DNA of 47,065 bases. It comes from Planctomycetota bacterium (lineage in GTDB: Bacteria > Planctomycetota > UBA8108 > UBA1146 > JAKEFC01). Location of the stretch: positions 1 through 47,065 of the forward strand of contig JAKEFC010000142.1 of NCBI GenBank assembly GCA_022616235.1, given 5' to 3'. This document shows positions 42,657 through 47,065 of this stretch, one piece after another. The stretch's first letter is position 1, and every line of letters starts with the position of its first letter. Made by a program: the position numbers and the translations under genes. A model generated the notes under the pieces. That model was not told where the DNA came from. It saw only the letters and a program-made list of their open reading frames with translations, and did not search any database.

Positions 42657-43475
42657 TCAGCGCGGCGCGCGCACGCACGCGATGCAGGCGCGTACGACGT
42701 CCGCGGCGGTTGGAGACTCCGCGCGCTCCACGAACGAGGATTGCCCCGCGCGCAGCGCCTGCTCCGTCGTCGGCCCGATCGCGACGGCGGCGATTTGGCG
42801 CAGCGCGAGGCGGAGGCGCGTGGGCGCCGAATCGAAGAAGTGCCGCACCGCGGATGGGCTCGCGAACGTGAGGATGTCGAGGCCTTGCCCAAGGAACTCG
42901 CGCTCGAGCAAGGACGGATCGAGGCGCGGGTTCCGGTGCTGCACGGTCACGACCGCGCGCAGCGCGATCCCGCCCGCGCCTGCGACGGCGTCCTCGAGCG
43001 CGGACAGCCCGCGCGCCGCGGTCGGGTGCAGCACGAACGGCCGCGGGTCTCGTGCGAGCAGCTCGCGCGCGAGCCCCTCGCCGGTTGGAGGCTGCGCTTC
43101 GAAAGTCACGGAAAAACCGCATTCCCGCGCGGCGCTCGCGGTCGCCGGCCCCACCACCGCGACGCGCGCGCGCGCGAGGAGCGCTGGGGTGTCCCCCGCT
43201 TCGTCGAGGATCGCGCGAAAGCTCTCGACCGCTTGCGCGCTCGTGAAAGCGAGCCAAGGCGCTTTCTCCGCCGCCGCTTCGCGTGCCGCGGCGACCGCCT
43301 CCCGGCGCTCCGCCAAGGCGGGAAGCTGCATCACGAATACGGGATAGAGGATCACGTCGGCGCCGGCGGCGGCGAGCGCCGCGATCCATTCCTCGGATCG
43401 CGCGCGCGGCCGCGTGAGCACGATGCGCCGGCGCCAGAGCGGCAGCGCTCCGCTTCCATCGGCCGCCGCGCTCAT
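42657..43475 (-). CDS. hemD: Uroporphyrinogen-III synthase
   Basis: 272 residues from the ATG at 43475, which overlaps the hemC stop (ATGA). HemD is poorly conserved, but the fold marks are visible: RRIVLTRPRARSEEWIAALA at the start, LAFTSAQAVESFRAI, VAVVGPATASAARECGF, GLDILTFASPSAVRHFF and AAVAIGPTTEQALRAG near the end. It closes and inverts ring D of hydroxymethylbilane to give uroporphyrinogen III. Gene position directly after hemC supports the call. A GTG six codons upstream is an alternative start. Confidence 0.9.
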   Translation of the reverse strand: MSAAADGSGALPLWRRRIVLTRPRARSEEWIAALAAAGADVILYPVFVMQLPALAERREAVAAAREAAAEKAPWLAFTSAQAVESFRAILDEAGDTPALLARARVAVVGPATASAARECGFSVTFEAQPPTGEGLARELLARDPRPFVLHPTAARGLSALEDAVAGAGGIALRAVVTVQHRNPRLDPSLLEREFLGQGLDILTFASPSAVRHFFDSAPTRLRLALRQIAAVAIGPTTEQALRAGQSSFVERAESPTAADVVRACIACVRAPR

Positions 43476-44410
43476 CGGGCTCCCCGCTCGCACGCGGCGA
43501 GGATCTCGCCGCCGCCGGCGTGGAGGATCTTCTCGGCGAGCGCCGCACCGGCGGCGGCGGGGTCCGCCGCGGGCCCCTCATCGCCCATTCGCAGCACGCG
43601 CGATCCATCCGCGAGCGCGACCATCGCGAGGATGCTCATGTGCGCGCCGGCGACGCGGGCGATCGCGCCGACCGGCATGTGGCATCCGGCGCCGAGCCGC
43701 GCGAGCAGCGCGCGTTCCGCCGTAACTGACGCGCGCGAAGGCGGATCATCGATCCCTGCGACGACTCGCAGAATCTCGCCGTCCGCGCCATCATCTCCCG
43801 CGCGCGTCTCGAGCCCGAGCGCCCCCTGGCCGGGCGCGGGCGTCATCTCGGTGGGGCCGAAGATGCCGCGAATCACGTCAGTGCGAGCGGTTCGGCGCAG
43901 CCCCGCTTCCGCGAGGATCAAGCCGGCGCCGCCGCGCTCCTGGTACTTCGCGAGGCGGGTGTCGATGTTGCCGCGAATCCCGCACACCTCAAGCGCGGGA
44001 AAACGCGCGCGGAGCTGCGCCGCGCGCCGGAGCGATCCCGTCATCACGCGCGCGCCGGGGGGTAGATCCAAGGGATCGGGGTAATCCGCCGAGATCCATG
44101 CATCCCAGGGGGATTCGCGCGCCGGAATCGCCGCGAGCACGAGTCCCGGCGAGAGCAACGTGGGCAAGTCTTTCAGGGAGTGTACGGCGAGATCGATCTC
44201 ACCCGCGGCGAGCGCTTGCTCCAGTTCCTTCGTAAACGCCCCCGTTCCATCGCGTTCGTGGAGCGGCGTCGCGGCATCCTGATCGCCGCCGGTGCGAACG
44301 AGCACCTCTTCGATCTCGAAGCGAGGAGCGGCGGCACGGAGCCGCGCGGCGACCCAACGGCACTGGGCCAACGCAAGGCCGCTGCCGCGCGTTCCCAGCC
44401 GGATCTTCAC
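43472..44410 (-). CDS. hemC: Porphobilinogen deaminase (hydroxymethylbilane synthase)
   Basis: 312 residues, the standard length. Start KIRLGTRGSGLALAQCRWVA, substrate-binding KDLPTLLSPGLVLAAIP after IDLAVHSLKD, GSLRRAAQLRARFP, RGNIDTRLAKYQE and the dipyrromethane-cofactor cysteine in LLARLGAGCHMPVGA. It joins four porphobilinogens into hydroxymethylbilane. It starts at a GTG at 44410, 73 bases after the hemA stop. That gap includes an inverted repeat GGCGCGCC/GGCGCGCC near 44435-44460. Confidence 0.96.
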   Translation of the reverse strand: MKIRLGTRGSGLALAQCRWVAARLRAAAPRFEIEEVLVRTGGDQDAATPLHERDGTGAFTKELEQALAAGEIDLAVHSLKDLPTLLSPGLVLAAIPARESPWDAWISADYPDPLDLPPGARVMTGSLRRAAQLRARFPALEVCGIRGNIDTRLAKYQERGGAGLILAEAGLRRTARTDVIRGIFGPTEMTPAPGQGALGLETRAGDDGADGEILRVVAGIDDPPSRASVTAERALLARLGAGCHMPVGAIARVAGAHMSILAMVALADGSRVLRMGDEGPAADPAAAGAALAEKILHAGGGEILAACERGAR

Positions 44411-44483
44411 GAGTCCGCCGTTTCGGACCGCCGCCGCCGGCGCGCCTCGCAGGCGCGCCGCCCGCCGCTTCGTTCGTTCCGCT

Positions 44484-45839
44484 TCATGAACCTGGCCGCT
44501 CCTCCTCTTGGCGCGGATGAGGGATCTCCTTCGTGAGCACCTCGTGGACGACGCGCACCAAGTCGCGGTCGCGGAGCGCGCGATGGCGGCGCAGGTTCTC
44601 CGACGGCAGGTGGAGGAGGCGATTCACGAGCCGGCGCGTGGTGCGCTCGAGCGCGGCGAACGCCGCCGGTTCCAGATCGCCGCGCACGCGCTCCAGCTCC
44701 TCCGCGCGGATCGCCTCGAAGCGCTCGCGCAATCCCAGGATCGTCGGCTCGATCGCCAAGCTCGACATCCATTCCGAAAAGCCCTCGCACTCCTCCTCCA
44801 CGATCTCCTCGGCCCGCGGCAGCTCGCGGCGCCGCTGCTCCTGGCTCTCGCCGACGATCTGCGCGAGATCGTCCAAGTTGTGGAGGAACACGAGGTCGAG
44901 TGCGCCGCACCGAGGATCGAAGTCGCGCGGCAGAGCGAGATCGATGATGAGGAGCGGCCGTTCGCCGCCGCGCCGCGCGCGCACGCGCCGCATGTGATCG
45001 AAGCCGACGATGAAGTGCGGCGCCGCCGTGGTGGAGATCACGAGGTCCGCTTCGATGAGCGCGTCGCTCAGTTCGTCGAAGCTCCGCACGCGGCCGCCGA
45101 ATCGCGCCGCCACCTGCTCCGCCTCTTCGCGCGTCCGATTCATGATGGTGAGCGCGCCGTGCGGAACTCCGGTGAGGTTCTCCATCGTGAGGAGGCCGAT
45201 CTCTCCCGCGCCGATCACGAGAATGCGAAGCTCCGCGAGCGATCCGAAGACCTTGCGCGCAAGCTCGAGCGCGGCGTAGCTCGCGGAGACCGGGCCCTCT
45301 CCGAGCGCGGTCTCCGTCCGCACGCGCTTCCCGACCCTGAGAGCGCGCTCCCAGAGCCGGTGCAGGATGCGCCCGGAGGTCCCGGCCTCGCGGGCACGCC
45401 GCCCGGCGTCCTTCAATTGCGAGAGGACCTGGCTCTCGCCGAGAAGCTGGCTCTCGAGGCCCGCTGCGACGCGGAAGAGGTGGCGGATGGCGCCGATGCC
45501 GCGCGCAGTCTCGTAGTTGCGGGGATGCTCCTCCGGCCGGAAGCCGCGCCTCGCCTCCAAGATCGCGAGGAGGGGCTTCGAGCGATCCCCGTCGCGCGCC
45601 GGCGTCGCTCCCACCGCGGCGGCATCCTCGCCGATCGCGTAGGCCGCGAAGATCTCCGTGCGGTTGCACGTCGACACGAGCACCACTTCATCGACGGCGC
45701 CCGCTTCCCTGAGCGCGGTCATCGCCTGCGCCGCCTCCTCCGCCCCGAACACGAGGCGCTCGCGCGCGGCCAGATCGGCGCAGCGGTGGTTGACGCTCAG
45801 GCACACGACCTCGTGCTCCACGAGCGGCGCATCATCCAT
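44484..45839 (-). CDS. hemA: Glutamyl-tRNA reductase
   Basis: 451 residues. The catalytic cysteine is in VVLVSTCNRTEIFAAY. The tRNA-reductase marks GESQVLSQLKDAGRRARE and the NADPH-binding region ILVIGAGEIGLLTMENL follow, then LIEADLVISTTAAPHFI, LLIIDLALPRDFDP and the C-terminal dimerisation helices. It makes glutamate-1-semialdehyde from Glu-tRNA, the first step of C5-pathway tetrapyrrole synthesis. The ATG at 45839 lies inside the end of the hemX-like gene (8-base overlap), so translation is coupled. The C-terminus is about 20 residues longer and more charged than average. Confidence 0.96.
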   Translation of the reverse strand: MDDAPLVEHEVVCLSVNHRCADLAARERLVFGAEEAAQAMTALREAGAVDEVVLVSTCNRTEIFAAYAIGEDAAAVGATPARDGDRSKPLLAILEARRGFRPEEHPRNYETARGIGAIRHLFRVAAGLESQLLGESQVLSQLKDAGRRAREAGTSGRILHRLWERALRVGKRVRTETALGEGPVSASYAALELARKVFGSLAELRILVIGAGEIGLLTMENLTGVPHGALTIMNRTREEAEQVAARFGGRVRSFDELSDALIEADLVISTTAAPHFIVGFDHMRRVRARRGGERPLLIIDLALPRDFDPRCGALDLVFLHNLDDLAQIVGESQEQRRRELPRAEEIVEEECEGFSEWMSSLAIEPTILGLRERFEAIRAEELERVRGDLEPAAFAALERTTRRLVNRLLHLPSENLRRHRALRDRDLVRVVHEVLTKEIPHPRQEEERPGS

Positions 45840-46653
45840 GGAACGCCTCGTTCAGGATGGTCGCAAGATGCAGCGCCGCCGCCAAACCGGCGCCTGCGAC
45901 CGAAGAAACCGCGAGCCGCTTCGCGCCGAGGTCGAACCACCGCCACGCGCCCAGCACCGCGCCGAACGCGAGCCATACGGCCGAGGCCTCCGCAAACTCG
46001 CGCGCGACCGCTTCCGGAACTCCGGCCTCGCTCCCCCACATCGCGATCGCCCCCGCGGCAAGCGCGGCACCGAGCGCCATGAACGCCGCCACCGCCGCAT
46101 GGTGGTTCTGGCTCGCGAGCGTCGCGAGCGGAGGCGCCTTGCGAAAGAAGAGGCCGAATCTGCCGCGCTTGATCGCGCCGTAGAGGAAGAGATAGAGGAT
46201 CCCGTAGATGCAAGACACCGCCACGGCGGAGTAGCCGACGATGAGCGCGACGAGGAACACCGACGGCATCGCTCCCAGGCGCGCGGCGGCCGCCGCGGAG
46301 TCGCCGCGCGGCATGAACACGCTTGCCGCGAATTGCAGCAGGAACGCCAACGTGATCACGAAGATGCCGGTGCGCTGATCGCCGATGCGGATCTCGATCA
46401 GGAGATAGGTCACCGCGATGGAGAGCGCGACGAGCGAGACGAACTCCCAGCGGCTCGCGAGCGGGCAAGCGCCGAGCTGCAGGCCGCGCAGCAACATGGA
46501 GACGAAGTGGAGCCCGACGGTGGCGGCGAGGAGCGGGCGCGCGATGCGCGCGACGCCGCTCGGCGTGCCGGCGAAGAGCCGGCCGTAGCCGCTGATCAAG
46601 AGCGTGTAGAGGACCGGCAGGAGGAGCAGGCTGGCCGCGAACGCGATCTGCAA
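45832..46653 (-). CDS. HemX/CcsA-like cytochrome-c-assembly family membrane protein
   Basis: 273 residues with eight hydrophobic segments and the family spacing LLRGLQLGACPLASRWEFVS and IVGYSAVAVSCIYGILYLFL. The Trp-rich WGxxWxWD haem-handling motif of CcsA/CcmC is not present, so HemX-like is the better name. In Bacillus hemX follows hemA and affects HemA protein level; here the order is hemX-like then hemA, with overlapping ends, so a role in haem synthesis or transport is likely. The start is a TTG at 46653 with AGGA upstream. It begins nine bases after the PEP carboxykinase stop. Confidence 0.85.
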   Translation of the reverse strand: MQIAFAASLLLLPVLYTLLISGYGRLFAGTPSGVARIARPLLAATVGLHFVSMLLRGLQLGACPLASRWEFVSLVALSIAVTYLLIEIRIGDQRTGIFVITLAFLLQFAASVFMPRGDSAAAAARLGAMPSVFLVALIVGYSAVAVSCIYGILYLFLYGAIKRGRFGLFFRKAPPLATLASQNHHAAVAAFMALGAALAAGAIAMWGSEAGVPEAVAREFAEASAVWLAFGAVLGAWRWFDLGAKRLAVSSVAGAGLAAALHLATILNEAFHG

Positions 46654-46662
46654 GTCACCATC

Positions 46663-47065
46663 CTATTCCAGGGCGGCGACGATCTCCGGCTCCAGACCCG
46701 GGAATCCCTGCAAGTAGGCGCGCCGTTCCGCGCGCAAGCGCTCGACCATCGTCTGGTATTCGGCGCTCCGTCCCTGCTCGAGATACAAGCGCCGCGGGTC
46801 GAGCACTTGCCAATCGGCGCGGTCGATACCTGGGACCGAGCGCGCGATGAACGATCCGAAGTCGGGGTCCTTCTCCCAATCGATGGTGCCTTCCGCGATG
46901 CCTTTTACGATGGCGCTCGAATGGGGGATCCGCACCTTGAAGCTGCGCGAGTCGCCATCGGGACCGCCGACGCGCCCCGTATTCATCAGGTACACCTCGA
47001 GGGCGTGCTTTCGGAGCATGTCGATGAAGCGGTTCCCCTGCAGCGCGTGGGTGAGCGGAAAGAAC
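46663..47065 (-). CDS. pckA: Phosphoenolpyruvate carboxykinase (ATP-type), C-terminal part, partial
   Basis: The gene runs off the end of the window; the last 133 or so residues are visible. They include PLTHALQGNRFIDMLRKH, VYLMNTGRVGGPDGDSRSFK, VRIPHSSAIVKGIAEGTIDW and VPGIDRADWQVLDPRRLYLE, which correspond to the adenine-site and C-terminal segment of ATP-dependent PEP carboxykinases. The sequence differs noticeably from the E. coli form (NTGRVGG for NTGWNG), resembling a distinct subgroup. It forms PEP from oxaloacetate. The TAG at 46663 is nine bases before the hemX-like start, so the haem genes may be transcribed with it. Confidence 0.88.
   Translation of the reverse strand, partial: FFPLTHALQGNRFIDMLRKHALEVYLMNTGRVGGPDGDSRSFKVRIPHSSAIVKGIAEGTIDWEKDPDFGSFIARSVPGIDRADWQVLDPRRLYLEQGRSAEYQTMVERLRAERRAYLQGFPGLEPEIVAALE

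Overview
This GC-rich window is densely coded and chromosomal. It has no phage, plasmid, insertion-sequence, rRNA or tRNA signature. The organism looks like a diderm from the Planctomycetota/PVC neighbourhood (inference). Reasons: an ECF sigma factor fused to a membrane-spanning tail, a Sua5/TsaC-phosphatase fusion, an ABC-2 permease fused to a CPBP protease, a secreted prenyltransferase-like toroid protein, a futalosine-pathway menaquinone gene, and intergenic palindromic repeats. No single marker fixes the taxon.

Layout. 1-4903: 2-oxo acid dehydrogenase genes (end of lipoamide dehydrogenase, E1 beta, E2) interrupted by two genes of unknown function. 5058-8351: membrane-tailed ECF sigma factor, then a TsaC/YwlE-like fusion. 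8422-11627: divergent periplasmic-fold genes (PpiD/SurA-like anchored protein; exported triple parvulin). 11608-12951: DMT-type exporter and a SemiSWEET-like protein. 12942-18265: trehalose/glucan locus with otsA-otsB-marR on the minus strand and a GH15 glucosidase divergent; a perfect 12-bp palindrome lies in the 46-bp divergent promoter. 18327-20934: RNase R and RNase HI. 21291-26238: two GspE/PilB ATPases and one GspF/PilC, preceded by a strong promoter and a leader of roughly 750 nt. 27515-30313: pyruvate phosphate dikinase, flanked by unusual hairpins. 30606-34575: mqnD, a secreted toroid protein, a glycosyltransferase and a ferredoxin. 34676-35160: an intergenic tandem repeat built of hairpins.

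35173-37720 is a compact minus-strand operon for protein-carried cysteine synthesis: JAMM peptidase, MoaD/ThiS-like sulfur carrier, cysteine synthase and a GNAT acetyltransferase. It resembles the mycobacterial mec-cysO-cysM system, but the carrier has seven residues after its GlyGly. Upstream of it is a candidate small RNA with its own promoter and terminator. 38148-42634 holds a thiolase and an ABC exporter whose permease ends in a CPBP protease. 42657-47065 is a tetrapyrrole operon (hemX-like, hemA, hemC, hemD) behind the end of a PEP carboxykinase gene.

Most metabolic genes are central-carbon or housekeeping functions. The less ordinary material is the set of domain fusions, the tailed sulfur-carrier operon, the trehalose locus with a probable dedicated MarR switch, and a family of intergenic hairpins, many with three-base loops.
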